Assembly: GCF_010389155.1 (NCBI RefSeq)
Contig: NC_057763.1
Span: 38,608,645-38,672,644 of the forward strand
From: Erigeron canadensis
Taxonomy: Eukaryota; Streptophyta; Magnoliopsida; Asterales; Asteraceae
DNA: 64,000 bases
Direction: 5' to 3'
Part shown: piece by piece, positions 10,150 through 43,158 of the stretch
Layout of the letters: every line of letters starts with the position of its first letter
Position numbering within the stretch: position 1 is the first letter of the stretch
Made by a program: the position numbers and the translations under genes
The notes under the pieces: model-generated
What the model was told of the DNA's origin: nothing
Seen by the model: only the letters and a program-made list of their open reading frames with translations
The model's database searches: none

Positions 10150-10725
10150 CATAGTGTTTCATTTGTATTTTTTATTTTCACTTTTCGATTTTCCCATTAA
10201 TTTCATCATAAGGGTTATTTGGACTCTCTTATTAAAAATGTTTTTTTAATAAAAACCTCCAAAATTTTCATATAAACTAAACCGGTGTTTTATAAACCAG
10301 TTAACCTTTAGTTAAACTAGTTGTTGCTATTCAATCAGTTAACTATTTTTATTATAAACACTTTTAAACAAATCATGCAGATAAAACAAGACATATCAAT
10401 CATTATATCAACCATATACAAGTTCATGCTAATCATAACACAAATTAGTTTGTGCAAACATTCCAAGCGAGCTTAATAGCTTTATCATAATACAAATAAA
10501 GTATGAATCTCTTAAATAAACTAGGTTAAATATTTTTGAAAAATTAAATAGTTATACCATAATATAAAAGCCTATTAAGCTCATAAATTAACTAGGCCTA
10601 AAATTGTCATTTGAAAAATTATTAAACTTAATAATCATTATGAAAAGAGAACTTTCAGATTAAACAAAAGTAGCTTTACTAGATATGAAATTACTATTGA
10701 AACCAATTCATGTATTACTTGTTAC
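10150..10725. other. AT-rich intergenic sequence
   Basis: No exon, RNA gene or clear repeat is seen here. Short A/T-rich stretches only. Confidence 0.5.
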
Positions 10726-10732
10726 TACATGG

Positions 10733-10868
10733 ATAGAGTAGTTATATTCGTACCATACTTTTTAATACATTTACCATAATATACAACATATACAACACAT
10801 TATATAAGTTATTAAAACAACATTATGGTAGATCTATCATAAAGTGTGGTACGAATATCACTGTTCAT
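10733..10868. mobile_element. Degenerate MITE, same family as 39313-39445
   Basis: The ends read TATATTCGTACCATAC (left) and GTGTGGTACGAATATCACT (right), an imperfect inverted pair. They match the perfect terminal repeats of the MITE at 39313-39445. Length is about 135 bp, the same as that copy. Confidence 0.65.
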
Positions 10869-11249
10869 ATTGATAGGACTATAACACCAATACATGTTGC
10901 TACAATAAATGAAAGTTGACTTTAAGACTAATGTGACATTAAGTAAGGATGAAAATGATGGTTGGTTTAAACTTTATTAATTCAAAATGGTATACATATC
11001 ATTAGGGTGTTACATGTTTCTTTCGTTCTTTTGGCATGTCAATCTCGAAAAAGATTTAGTTGATGGAGATTTTATAAATTTTATCCCAGAATGTAATTAA
11101 ATGGTGGGTTTGGGATATTCAACACCGTGTGTGTTAGTGGATGTACGAGTTGTTATTTGATATTAGGTTATCTGGTAGCCAAATTTTATCCATTTAGAGT
11201 TTAAAAAATAAAAAAGTAAAACAGATAAATGATAACGTGCAATTATGTA

Positions 11250-11500
11250 CTTTCCATTATAGCTTAGTGGTTGAGCACCAGCTTTACATGCTAGATTGCT
11301 GGAGGTCTCAAGTTTGAGACATGGGAAGGACATTTGAGGGAATTTCACAATAAAGTCCTCCAGTGAAGCAGATTTGAGTCCTGGAGATGTTACTAGGTAT
11401 TGAGGGTGACGAGGCTCTCTAGCGTGGATCCGGTTAATATAATTTAAGTGAGATCCCCTGTTGCGAGCAAATGATCCACACTTTTAAAAAAAAATATAGT
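11250..11500 (+). mobile_element. tRNA-derived SINE-like repeat
   Basis: TAGCTTAGTGGTTGAGC (box A-like, about 11260) and AAGTTTGAGAC (box B-like, about 11308) are spaced as in a tRNA-derived Pol III promoter. A unique body of about 150 bp follows, ending in an A-rich tail near 11485. It does not fold as an intact tRNA. No convincing target duplication was found. Confidence 0.5.
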
Positions 11501-11537
11501 GTTTTAATAAAAAAAATAGATAAAAAAAAAGGATAAG

Positions 11538-12006
11538 TCACATATTTATATATATACTAAAAACCAATTGGTTTTTTACAAGTTTCTATGCACATGGTAC
11601 AACTACACATACATGCAACTTTGAACTAAACCTTTTAACCCCTTAAAGATTTTACCTTTTACATTTAAGCCCATCACCTTTTACTACTTTACATTTTAAC
11701 TCCCTAAAGTTTTCTTTTTACTTTTTAACCCCCAAAGTTTTTTCCTTTTACAGTTTAGCCCATCAACTTTTACATCTTTACCTTTTAACCCCCTAAAGTT
11801 TTTATCTTTTACATTTTAGCCTATCAATAAAATACTTTATTGTTACAATGTCAAATAAATGTTTGTTGGTGACTTTATCAAATTTGTACCAAAACATTGT
11901 CATCTGAAAAGATAATCTACTTGAGTCTCGCCGCAAATTGTGTAATATAATCTGCGACAACGTTACTATAAAAGCTCCGCAACAACGCGCAAGTGTTTAT
12001 TTCTAG
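11538..12006 (+). mobile_element. Candidate non-autonomous Helitron
   Basis: The right end is CTAG followed by T (12003-12007), preceded by a degenerate GC-rich stretch (CGCAACAACGCGC) such as usually forms the Helitron terminal hairpin. The left end, ATATACTAAAAACCAATTGG, resembles Helitron 5' starts. The interior holds three imperfect repeats built on TTTTAACCCCCTAAAG (about 11632-11830). Confidence 0.4.
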
Positions 12007-12116
12007 TGTACGCCTAAAAAGAAAAATAATGTAGACTAAATTGAGTTACACCCCATTAGTAATGAATCAATTTTGGTACCTTGTTAGTAAATTAAATTAA
12101 ACTAAATAATAATAAT

Positions 12117-12225
12117 AACTTTGAGACGGAGAATTTTTGGTTCGAAAGTCCAAATCACCATTCACTTCACACTCCCCCGATCTCCGTTATTTTCCGGCGA
12201 TCTTCCCTTAGATCTCACCGATCAG
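12117..12225 (+). other. Putative 5' non-coding exon of the SEC24A-like gene
   Basis: C/T-rich leader ending CACCGATCAG before a GTACAA donor at 12226. The matching acceptor is TTTTGCAG ending at 12705, after which 37 bases lead to the ATG at 12743. The intron holds (TA)n and (TG)n microsatellites at about 12230-12275. The transcription start cannot be placed exactly. Confidence 0.55.
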
Positions 12226-12742
12226 GTACAATATATATATATATATATATTTGTGTGTGTGTGTGTGTGCGCGTGCCCGTTTCATAACGTGATTCATTAC
12301 CTGTTTCTACTCGAATATATACACACACACAGACACATATACATATATATCCAATTGCCTATAATTTATGAATAATTAATTTAGGTTTTAGTGATGATGA
12401 GCATTAGGTAATTGACCACTATTCTGATACACTAGTATATGTAGATGTAGATATGCATTATTATTATTATTATTACTTTTTTCTAACCTTAATTATGTAC
12501 TCGCTCATAATACATTTTTTTAACTGTTAAAATATGTATGTACACATACACTGTTTGAATTAGGTCACATTGTATCGGAGCCAAGGGTGGGCAGACCGTC
12601 TCGAATTAGAAGAAAGTTTATTTGTATATAAGGTTACTAATTAGTGGTATTGGTATGAATTTTGTGAATATTTCTTTGGCTTTTAATAATGATGTAGTTT
12701 TGCAGATTATTTATACAAGCATTAATAGCAGTAAAGTGAGGC

Positions 12743-15700
12743 ATGGGGACTGAAAATCCCAATCAAGCTAATGATTATCCAAGGCAAGCTGCTCCCTTTG
12801 CCCCTCCTCAAAGCAGCTCACCTTTTTCATCGTCTCGTCCTGTCGTTGGAATGCAGGCTTCTGCTTTCAGGCCGACATCAGTCCCTAATCCGACTGCAGT
12901 TCCTGCTCCCCCGAGTGCACCTCCATCTTTCCCTTCTGGGCCTGTGGCTGGACCAGAGCTTCCTGGTTTTAGACCCATGCAAGCAGCTAGGCCTGCTGCT
13001 TCTTATGGCCCGCCAACCGGTGGACCTTTCCAACGCTTCCCAACGCCGTCGTTCCCATCAACAGCTCAAGCACCGCCACCACGCACTTCTCCTGTTGGAC
13101 AGCCTGTATTTCCTCCAACTATGAGACCTCCTCCTGCAACTCAGGGTCCACCCATGTCAAATTTTCAGAACCGACAACCACAAATACCACCAATGTCTAT
13201 CGGTTCTCCACCTCCAAGCGTGAACACTGTGCCTTCTAGCAATAACGGTCCTCAGTCAGTAGATTCACGATACTTTTCTTCCAATTCAAGTATGCAGCAA
13301 CCACAACCTTCGATTGGGCCACCTCATCCTGCTGCTGTACGGGCTCCTTCATCATCTGCTTTCCCTGGGTATCCAGCTGTGCCTGTTTCTTATCAAGGAG
13401 GTTATGCTCCACCAACCACATCAGGCTCCTTTACCTCTCATCAAAGTGCTTATGGACCGGCTCCACCCATAGCATCTCCTTTAGGAACGTATGTTGGAGG
13501 CTCCTCACCGCCAACAGGTATGTCAGGATTGGTTGAAGACTTCAACTCACTTTCTATCGGGTCTGCCCCAGGATCTTTTGATGCTGGCCTTGATGCTAAA
13601 GCGTTGCCAAGACCACTGGATGGTGATGTAGAACCAAGCTCTTTTGCTCAACAGTATCCCATGAATTGCAATTCCAGATATTTACGGCTTACTACTAGTG
13701 CCATACCAAGCTCTCAGTCCCTAGTTTCAAGGTGGCATTTGCCTCTTGGAGCAGTTGTTTGTCCACTGGCAGAATCTCCTGAAGGGGTAAGCATCTATAT
13801 AATCAGCGCAATGACTCTAAATATACACTTTAGGTTCAACAAGACATTTGGACCAAGCACTTTAGGATAAAATGCTTGTTTTACCTTGAATAATAATTTG
13901 ATGCCTATCTGAACTGCTTTTTCAGGAGGAAGTCCCAATAGTAAATTTTGCCACAACGGGCATTGTGCGTTGTAGAAGATGTCGTACATATGTGAACCCA
14001 TATGTGACTTTTACTGATGGTGGAAGAAAGTGGCGATGCAATATATGTGCCATGCTCAATGATGGTAATGCTTTGAAGTTTAAGTTTATTGCAAATCTTA
14101 TATCAACTTTTTTTCACTTTTCCACCACCGTAAGTGTCAGCTTTAGCATAACTCCTCTAACGATATATGATCACATAAAGTTCCCTTTTGTTTGTTGAGG
14201 TTTCTAAGAAGCTTTAAGTTTGTCCCTACTTCTTATTCGTATGGTTTATTTTGAAGAGTACTGTATATGTTTTGCAGATGGAAATCAAAAACTTAAAAGT
14301 AATTTCCTTGAGGCTGTAACTATATCTATAGTGTCTCTATATTATGTGTAGAATTCGAGTCTTAAAAATGATATTATATAAAAGCACTGTTGCATGATTG
14401 AGGGTTCCTATACGGGTTTAATGGGCATGCTTTCTGTTTTAGTGACTGTTCCACTTTCCATCGACTGTGTTCATAAAAATAATATTTGGTTTCAGTCGTC
14501 TTTACTCTCGGTATTATCAATTATGCTTATAATCTTGATAATCACTATCACTATCGGTGTTTCTTCCTCCACACTCTTGAGAAAAAAGATTTTTACTTTT
14601 TCTATTGGAATCTTGCAGCTGGCAGCTTTGTATTCATTCTAAACAATATTTATCTTGATGTACAGTGCAAGCTGATTATTTCGCTCAGTTGGATGCCACT
14701 GGAAAAAGGGTTGATCTAGATCAACGTCCCGAGCTTACGAAGGGTTGTGTGGAATTTGTTGCTCCAGCTGAGTACATGGTGCGGCCACCAATGCCACCAT
14801 TGTACTTTTTCCTGATCGACGTATCAGTATATTCGGTTAAAAGCGGAATGCTTGAGGTATCCTTCTCTGGCAATATTGCCTTGGCATATCATACCTTTTG
14901 TAATCCTTACATGTATGTACTCTAATAGCTTATCTGGATTAACATATGAAGCTAATAAATACTAACTAGTTTATGCATGGGTTTTTCATTCTGGGTAAGG
15001 CGTACTATAGGTACGAAGTGCGCAGAATTATGTGATATGGTGACACATTTGATACCCGTTTTTATTTGTTGTTAACCTGATTTACATCTCGAAGTGGTTG
15101 TATATCTGCTCAATAACCTTTGGCTTTGTTTTAATTGCTCTCTCTTTGATTTTATAGGTGATTGCACATACTATCAAATCTTGTTTGGATAAATTGCCAG
15201 GCAGCACCAGAACCCAGATTGGGTTCATTACTTTTGACAGCACAATTCATTTTTACAATATGAAGGTAAGTGATTTAGAAATTTACTGGCTGTAAAACAT
15301 GCTATCATTTCTCTAACATATTGCTTAACTTATGTTGAACAATTTATCTTTTTTGGATTGCCAGTCGTCTTTGACGCAGCCTCAAATGATGGTGGTGTCT
15401 GATTTGGATGATATATTTATTCCCTTGCCAGATGATCTCCTTGTCAACTTGTCAGAATCTAGAACTGTGGTGGATGCCTTTCTGGATAGCTTGCCTTCTA
15501 TGTTTCAAGACAATGAGAATGTGGAATCTGCTTTTGGGCCAGCCCTCAAAGCAGCTTTTATGGTTATGGTTGGTTCATTTAACTTTCCACCGCTTATAAA
15601 TATAATCTGTGGCATTATATTGGCTATCACAAGCGTGCTTGTCTTATGCAATGCTTCTTCTGATGTTGGTTATCGTGAAATGGCATTTATCTAGTAGTGG

Positions 15701-18700
15701 CAATTTCAACCAGTTAAGCATGTGCATTTTGGATGTGTTCATTTCAAATGATCAAATGAAAGATAAAGTAAAAGGGAGTCTTGTCAAATGGGATACGTAG
15801 GTCAGAGGGTGTACTACCCAAAGTTTTTTTTTTCCCTATTGCATACAGTCTCCAGAATTTTTTTGTTCTTTAAATAAAATTTTTCTGTAATCATAGTTAC
15901 CGTATCAAAGTTTATATATAATCTTAAAATTTGGACTAAAGTTTGTGGGTCAAACCAACCTGGTAAAAAATGCCCCACTTCGATTTGAACCCAATTTGAC
16001 CCGTTAGTCAACTTTCCCATTTTTCTACCTTTGATATTTAGCTGGCTATTGGAAGTGGTTGATTGTGTATTATACCATTATTGATTCATCATTGACATTA
16101 GTGTCTTCAATTAATGCAGAGCCAACTGGGAGGGAAATTGTTAATTTTCCAAAGTACTCTTCCATCACTTGGCGTCGGTCGGTTAAGGTTGCGAGGGGAT
16201 GATATTCGTGTATATGGTTCAGATAAAGAAAATGCTTTAAGGCAAGCAGAAGACGCGTTTTATAAACAGATGGCTGCTGATTTTACGAAGTACCAGGTTG
16301 CAGTGAACGTCTATGCATTCAGTGATAAGTACACTGATATAGCCTCGCTAGGTTTGTATTGATCACGAACTTTATTCTTTCAGACCCAAGCCGTTCTGAA
16401 AAATGATGTTTATTATGACTGAATACATGTGTTCTTCTTTTACTTTATGGAATTTTCTTCCTTTTATTAGGTTTATGTCATGTCTTTAGTTTTGGGCATT
16501 TTAAAGCTTTATATATGTAATATGTCATTTGGTTGAGCTATACTTTTACTGTCTTCCATTTAGGTACTTTGGCAAAATACACAGGTGGTCAAGTTTATTA
16601 CTATCCAAGCTTTCATTCTGCCATCCACAAAGAGAAGTTGAGACATGAGTTAGCTAGGGACCTCACTAGAGAAACTGCTTGGGAAGCTGTGATGCGTATC
16701 AGATGTGGAAAAGGTTAGTCTTATATTATCCCAAGACTACAAACCTGCTAGTCTTATAATGTTGGGTTTAATATTGCACAAGAAATTTTATTTTTTCTAA
16801 TTGTTTCTCCAGGGGTGCGTTTCACTTCCTATCATGGGAATTTTATGTTGAGATCTACCGATCTATTAGCACTTCCGGCTGTGGACTGTGACAAAGCTTA
16901 TGCAATGCAGTTTGCACTTGAAGAGACGTTGCTCACTACTCAAATTGTGTACTTTCAAGTTGCTTTATTGTATCCTTCACTTCTTTTGAGAAGTTTCCTT
17001 TTTTTAATCAGCTCTTTGTGTTCTTGAGTTTTACTCGATTTACTAGCCCATTTGATGTGATGTTTCTTTACTGTATGTTGTGCGTTGTGCCACTTCTTAT
17101 AATTACCAAAAGAAACAGCTTTTTGCTTGAGAAGGCACAGCAGTTACCCAAATAACCATCCCACATGCACACAGCCTTATTACACACACACACATATTCA
17201 TTCTTGGTGGTTTTATTTTCGTATTTGTAGTTCAGCCTGAAAATTAAAAATAACGATATAGCTGTTTAATTGCTTAGTTGGGTAGGCACATGCTTATGCA
17301 CGTAATTCTCGATAATCCAATTGGTTTTTGATTGATTTTCATGAAAACTTAACATTAAAAAGACACACGTCATCTTCGGGTGAAAGACGAATTAGAGTAC
17401 ACACTGCTGCAGCATCAGTGGTTTCTGATTTAGGAGAGATGTACCGCCAGGCAGATACTGGTGCCATTGTTTCTTTGCTTGGTAGATTAGGTAAAGTATT
17501 TCTTTCCCTGTATAAGAAAAGTATTTCTAGTTTTCTATATTTCCCATATTGATTGTTATTTGTAATATGCATTCCTATTATTTGTAGCGATTGAAAAATC
17601 TCTGAACTACAAACTAGAAGAGACTCGTAATAGTCTTCAACTGAGAATTGTCAAAGCCCTTAAAGAATACCGTAATCTCCACGCGGTGCAGCACCGTGTG
17701 GGAACCAGAATGATCTACCCAGAATCATTGAAATACCTATGCCTATATGGGTTGGCTCTTTGTAAGTCAACAGCACTTCGTGGTGGTTATGCTGATTCAC
17801 AGCTTGATGAGCGCTGTGCGGCTGGTTTCACCATGATGGCTTTGCCTGTTAAGAAGATGTTAAAGCTTTTGTATCCTAGCTTGTTACGTGTAGACGAGTA
17901 CCTTGTGAAGGTAAACCCACTTTATTCACACTATATCCGTTTTCTTTTTATGCTATATATATATATGATCTCAGAAGTTACTTGAACGCTATTGGTTTTG
18001 CAGTCATCTATGCAGACTGATGACTTTGAGAAGGTTTGTAAAAGGTTGCCACTTGCTACAGAGAGCTTAGATTCTAGAGGGGTTTTCGTATACGATGATG
18101 GTTTCCGTTTAGTAGTGTGGTTCGGACAAATGCTTTCCCCTGATATATCCAGAAATTTAGTTGGGGAGGATCTTGCTACAGACTTTTCAAGGGTATGATC
18201 CTTCATGTACCCCTCTAAAGAGATTGCGGTTTCTCCGTTTCTATCCATCTGCTTATAACTGGGTTTGTTTAGGTTATGTCTCATATCTAATGGGCCAAAC
18301 AGGTACAAAAACCCTTAAAGAAAAAAGTCAAAAGTCACCCAAAGGTTCCACTTTTTAATGCATAAAACCTCTATAATCTTTTTATTAAAAAATTTAGATT
18401 GTTATTAAGGTGAATTCAGTATACTTTCCTATTATCATTTCTCAATGACCAATGGACTATTCACTGCTTATATTGTTCAGCTAATATGGACCTCTTAAAA
18501 CATATCTGATTGTCATCGGGGTGGGTGGTATGTATATTGGAAAATGTTGATCTCAGCTAATTATATATAGTTAATCTAATTGTTATAAGATGTCAATATG
18601 TCATGTTGATCGGCCATATCCTCAAAAGTTATAATAATGACCAGCTAATTCATTGTTCATTAAATGTGCTATTTTACTCCCTCTCTTGTAGAAAATTAAT

Positions 18701-19104
18701 ATTTGTTGCCAAGAGGTTGTAGATGAATCCTTTGGGGACTAATATGTGAACATCTGTGAATAATAGCCTTACAAAACTAACATAGAAGTTTTCCTCAACT
18801 ATAATAAATTAATTTTCAGTTGCTAAGCTCTCTCTATATGAATTCTACTGATTTTAATTACCATTTTGAAATTTAGGCAAGTCTTGTTGAACTTGACAAT
18901 GAAATGTCAAGAAAGCTGATGCAGATTCTAAAGAAACTTAGAGGGGCTGATGCATCATATTATCCTTTATGTCATCTTGTGAGGCAAGGTGAACAGCCTC
19001 GGGAAGGTTTCTTCTTACTCTCGAATCTGGTTGAGGAACAGGTTGGTGGTATGGGTAGTTACGTTGACTGGATACTTCAAATACATCGACAAGTCCAGCA
19101 ATGA
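12743..19104 (+). CDS. SEC24A: COPII coat protein SEC24A-like
   Basis: Twelve coding exons join in phase to 1030 aa: 12743-13786, 13926-14064, 14666-14856, 15158-15265, 15365-15568, 16120-16351, 16564-16713, 16813-16969, 17363-17490, 17588-17910, 18004-18192 and 18877-19104. The protein starts MGTENPNQ, like plant SEC24A, then has a Pro/Ser/Gly-rich N-terminus (about 1-290). A zinc finger (C364, C367, C386, C389) precedes the trunk domain with FFLIDVSVYSVKSGMLE. The beta-sandwich (RIRVHTAAASVVSDLGEMYR), helical and gelsolin-like domains follow, ending YVDWILQIHRQVQQ. Length fits the family (about 1,030-1,040 aa). SEC24 recruits cargo into COPII vesicles at ER exit sites, as a partner of SEC23. 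A GTAATT donor just after the stop and an acceptor near 19715 suggest a 3'UTR intron. Confidence 0.95.
15695..16033. mobile_element. MITE-like repeat in SEC24A intron 5
   Basis: AGTGGCAATTTCAACC at the left and its approximate inverse (CCCATTTTTCTACCT) at the right bound about 340 bp. Internal phrases such as GTGGGTCAAACC and TTTGACCCGTTAGTC recur in introns across the window. Confidence 0.55.
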
Positions 19105-22100
19105 TACACAATATGCAGGTAATTCTCGACTTAATCGGTTTTCATTGTTGCTAAAAGGAAAAGAAGTTTGGTAATATCCGAAACGTGCAACATATTCAGA
19201 AATATTGATTTAGTATCTCGCAGCAGTTCTGTTGTTCCTCTATTGTCCTCATAATATAGATCCTAAACAAACCCCAAACTCCATTGATAATGAACACCTC
19301 TTAAAATTTATGTTATTCATTACTGTAGGCAGCACACCTCAACACACCAGAAAAGTAGATCAATGGGCTTTTAGTGTATGTTTTAATAGGGGTTCATTAA
19401 ATAAATGAAACGTAAACCACATGGAATTTTGCAATTATGCTTTATAATAAGCATCAAATTCAACACCTGAGTTCTCCCATATTTATAAGTGGTGAACATA
19501 CCTGGAAGAATATTGACTAATTAAATCGGCTATACGCTGGTGTACATATGAATATCACATTTTTTTTTACGATGTCCTATATGCAACTGTAAAGTGGGGT
19601 CTATGCAATTTATGTCCTTGAAATGATACCTCTTGTAAAAGGTTTTACATTTACTTTTAGTTCGCCTCACCCCTTGTAATTCTGATACATTTCTTTCGGA
19701 AATATTGAATAGCAGGTTGAGCTTAGATTCTTTTTCTTCACTGCCTTTTCAGCTGATGAAAATAGATTCATTTGTGGTACAATCACTGATCTTTCAGAGT
19801 CTTTGTTTTGATCGACCACGCTTTAAAGAGCAGTTTTTTACTGTGGGATTTCGAGCTAAAGTGGTTAGGAAAAGACATAATTTTCCCCATTGTGATTCAT
19901 TGTTTAGAACTACCATGGAAGATAAAACCGGGTGTTGCTTTGGGAGCATATTAAAGTTTTAGGGACTGGTGCATATCTTTTTGTGGCAATCATTAATCAT
20001 AGTCGTGATTTCATTTTTGTCGGTTTTACCCCTTATAGATTTTTTGTAGTTGGATTTGTTTTAGATGCCTTTTTAAGGTGGTGTACACATCAATGTGTAT
20101 TTGGGTTGTATCCTCTTGTTTTTATTCTTACGAATGATTTTTGTAAGGTTAATCTATACAGGGAATGAATGTTTCACTTGAGTTTATGGAGAAACAAAAA
20201 GTTAGTGACATATCTCTAACTTTATTCAATTATTCATTCAGGAATAGAATGATAATGGGTTTGATGGTGATAAACTGATAATTCTGAAGTATTGCTTTAA
20301 TGATTGCGTACCTTTTGGTTGAAAATTTCACAAAAACAGTTTGTGCTTAAAGAAATAGGTTTTTTGTCTAAATTTCATGTATATTTTGATTCATTCAACA
20401 AACTTTTTGTATTTCTCAGTCATAAGTTGTCTTGTTCCAATTAGGTCATTGTATCCTAGAAATCGGATGCAGTTGTAAATGTGTCGATGACATGGCTCTA
20501 TATATATTTTTTCATATCGTTTTTTCAGATGGCAAATATAATTGGTTTAAAAACATGACACCATTTCCCCTTTGCAACTATTTCTGGACCAGACATTGAC
20601 ACCCATTTAGGCTTTCATATGTTTTTCAAGATGTTATGCGCATGCAAGTTTTTGCTAGCATTTTGATTTAGTTCAAGCTTATCTATATAATGCTGTGTTG
20701 GCTTTGACGACATATCATAGTGCATTTTCTGGTCAGGCTACATTTTGGACCATTTCAGACTTTAACTGGGCGAAAGACCAGGTCAGGTGGAGCCATGCTT
20801 GACTTATTTCGTGGCAGATTTAGGACCAGTATTTAACTGATATTTGACCTTAGGGAAATTCACTAGGGTTCGAATCTCACTTCCTACATTTATAGGGGTG
20901 GATTATTAAGAGAGGGGGGGGGGGGGGGGGTGGTTCGAGAGTCCTGGGTTTCATCTCAGGCATGCGTGATTCGAGCATCGCATACTGCCCAATTGGATGT
21001 CACTGTGATGTCTCGAATGCTAAATACTAACTTTGCAGTTCAAAACAAAAAAAAACAACTGATATTTGGACCAAAGAAAACCTGATCGGACTAAGGGCCT
21101 CTTTTGGGTGAGTTTTCTTCGGGCTAGTTTGGGCTAGCCCAACGACCGGGCTCAGACTAAGCCTCATTTGCCCATCTATTGATATCCAGCACATTCAATA
21201 GTCGATACTCAATACACTTGTACAGTTATACACATAATGAATACTTTCTATATCATATCACAGTTTAATATGAGTTTGTATATCAATCTAACCACAATTC
21301 AATAAATGAGTTATTTAAATATTCATTTGCTACTAATTAATTATGTAAAACAACACATTTTCAACCGATGAGAAATTGCTTAAAAGTATAGCCTTGTTAC
21401 TTTGTTAGGTGTTACTAATGTACACATCTACTTACATATAGATAATGTATATGTATATCAGATGTAATGATCACATCTATACACCACTGTCAATATTCTT
21501 CACTATTAATGATCATCTGGTTTGCTTACATATTTGTTGTTTTTTTATTGAATGATATCCCTTCATAGTTAATAGCTAACATCTGATATTGAACCCCTTT
21601 TGGCACTTCCCTTAAATAGGTTGGGGTGACCTTCTCTGGTAAAATATATTCTCTAAACAAGTATGACGTGAATTCGCTCAGCAAGATTATTTGTACAGCC
21701 CTTTAAAACACCACTTGATACATCACATTTCAGTTTGGATCTGTACAACTATAACAAACAACATCCCCGAACCCGACTGCGCATGCACCAATCCACCCGG
21801 AACACTACAAACCCGAAGCTCCCCTCCCATTCAACCACATCAATGTACAAAATTATCCTCGATGACATCTCTTTGGTTCAGCACAAGGTTTAAAAATCAC
21901 AATATGCCACCACTCCAGGTCAAGCCCCACCCAACATGCACTTGCATCAAGATTTCACCCACCTGCACCCGTCTTGGCTACGTCTTCTCCATTGTTCATC
22001 TCTTTCCAAGTCCTCGGGCAATACTTTTCGTATTATATTGACTTTGACTAGTCACGAAGTCTCATGTCCTCTTTATAGAGGATGGAGACGACCCATTTGG

Positions 22101-22145
22101 GTTTTTTCACTGGAAACAGAAGATCCCATCTCAGTTACCCGTGCG
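19105..22145. other. Intergenic region between SEC24A and SPIRRIG
   Basis: The two genes converge here. The first about 600 bp probably contains a 3'UTR intron of SEC24A, and the rest is AT-rich. A run of 17 G at 20914-20930 is next to a short repeat-like stretch (GGTTCGAGAGTCCTGGG). I see no further gene; short open frames at 19705-20168 and 21691-22172 lack coding character or splice partners. Confidence 0.5.
20914..20930 (+). repeat. G17 homopolymer
   Basis: Seventeen consecutive G in an AT-rich spacer. It could form a G-quadruplex, or its length may be a sequencing or assembly artefact. Confidence 0.9.
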
Positions 22146-41599
<19,454 letters not shown>

Positions 41600-42486
41600 C
41601 CTCCCCCTCTTTTCTATTAATTTATTAATAATTCATCAATCACACCCTCTCATTCCCCGCACATATTAACCCCCTGCCTCCCTCATGTCATTCTATCTTA
41701 TATCCAGTATATCTAAATATATAGATATAAATATATGTATATTGAAGTGAAGTGATCGATCAGATGAGGATGATAATAGAATCAATATGATAATGATGAT
41801 ATTTCAATTCAAATTTGTGCTGATTACAAATTTATTTCCCCGGAAATAAATCACTGAATCAAAATGGCCTTAATTTTCTCAAAAATTTTGATACATCTTA
41901 TATGTACTGTGTATATAAATCTTTTTAGATTTATTTCATTTTAATTTTATTTGTTTGTGTTTCGGTGCCCTAATAACTTTCTATTCTAATTCTAAATTAC
42001 GAATATTTTCGGACGGCAATTCCCCGCCTTGTTTCTCGTCCTAATTCTGTATAAACTTTTCTTTTTTCTCTTAGTTGAAGTAAGTTACATAAATGGTCCT
42101 TTGAATTTATAAAAAGAGGGAAAAAATTACATATTCTTATTTTATTGTTAACGATATATTATTTTATTCTATTCGGGTTATACTCTATTAAACGGTTTTT
42201 ACGTTTTTTATTTAATGGAAGTAAAACCGTTTACATCAAACTTTTATCATTGGTAATTTAAAACATGCTAGAAACACAAGTTGAAGCTCCCGTGTTGGAA
42301 AACATAAAAAATAAATAAAAAGGTTCCAACTATAAAACAAGAGATGGGACTAGTAGTGGATTGAAAAAATTGACATTTTTTTAGTTTGTATTCATTTTAC
42401 ATATGAAAAAATAAATTTTTGGCTTCACTAATGTTTTATGTTAAGCTTTTCAACAAAAATATCAAGACATTGTAAATGTAATCGAA
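41600..42486. promoter_or_regulatory. SPIRRIG 5' flank and divergent spacer
   Basis: This region contains the SPIRRIG leader and promoter, transcribed leftward. C/T-rich tracts lie just upstream of the ATG and TA-rich sequence at about 41700-41730. I cannot place a specific TATA box or start site. The rest, to 42486, is AT-rich and leads into a decayed hAT element. Confidence 0.4.
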
Positions 42487-43158
42487 ATGGTCTCTCATGC
42501 AAGAAAGCTGGTTAAAACCCTTAGAAATAACCAATGGAACTTTTTTCTTAACCATGTTAAGAAACGTGATGTTAATATTTCATATTTCAATGAACCTAAT
42601 TGTGAAGGGAGAAGCACTATGATGGTTCACGTTACTTTTAATCATCATTACCATTTTGACATCTTCAATGAAATAGTTGAATATAAATCACAAGAGATCG
42701 ACTTCTGGTTTAATGAAAAAATTGTGGACCTTTTGAAACTTAGTTGTGCTTTGAATCCAAGATAATAGTATATATCTTTTAATCTAGATTCTATTTGCAA
42801 GTTTGCAAAAAAAAATATTATTCTCTTGATTTTACTCAACAAGAATTTGATATGTTGGAATTTCAATTGAAGCATTGTGAATCTTATGGGTTTGGTAGAC
42901 ACAAGAAAAAATCTCTCAATCATCTTGTTGAGAGCCTGGTTCGTCTTCTTTTAAGTATTTTAGTTCTACTGCATCTATTGAGCGCGCATTTTCAGTTATG
43001 AAGATGGTAAAGAACCGATAACCTAATAAAATAGGTGACAACTTTCTTGCTGATAGATTGATTATTTATATTGAGGGTGATATTGTTAACATTATTAGTT
43101 TTGACACAGTCTTTGATTATTCTAATGATTTGTCAAACCGTTATGTGCAACTGAAATG
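42487..43158 (+). pseudogene. hAT-type transposase remnant (ZMYM1-like, C-terminal part)
   Basis: Fragments in different frames resemble the C-terminal half of hAT transposases. A segment around 42640-42765 contains FDIFNEIVEYKSQEIDFWFN and ends CALNPR. Another, at 42805-42960, follows, then the dimerisation motif ASIERAFSVMKMVKNR (about 42972-43018). This is interrupted by TAA at 43019-43021, after which NKIGDNFLADRLIIYIE continues to a TGA at 43156-43158. At least one frameshift and one stop make it inactive. No 5' half was found. Confidence 0.8.

Noticed and set aside
9961..10152. 63-aa minus-strand open frame
   Set aside because: Its frame is produced by the inverted ends of the 139-bp MITE-like element.
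11257..11330. Functional tRNA gene
   Set aside because: A and B boxes are present but the arms do not pair into a cloverleaf, and a SINE-like body and A-rich tail follow.
19705..20168. Overlapping open frames after SEC24A
   Set aside because: They fall in the probable 3'UTR and spacer, lack splice partners and match no family I recognise.
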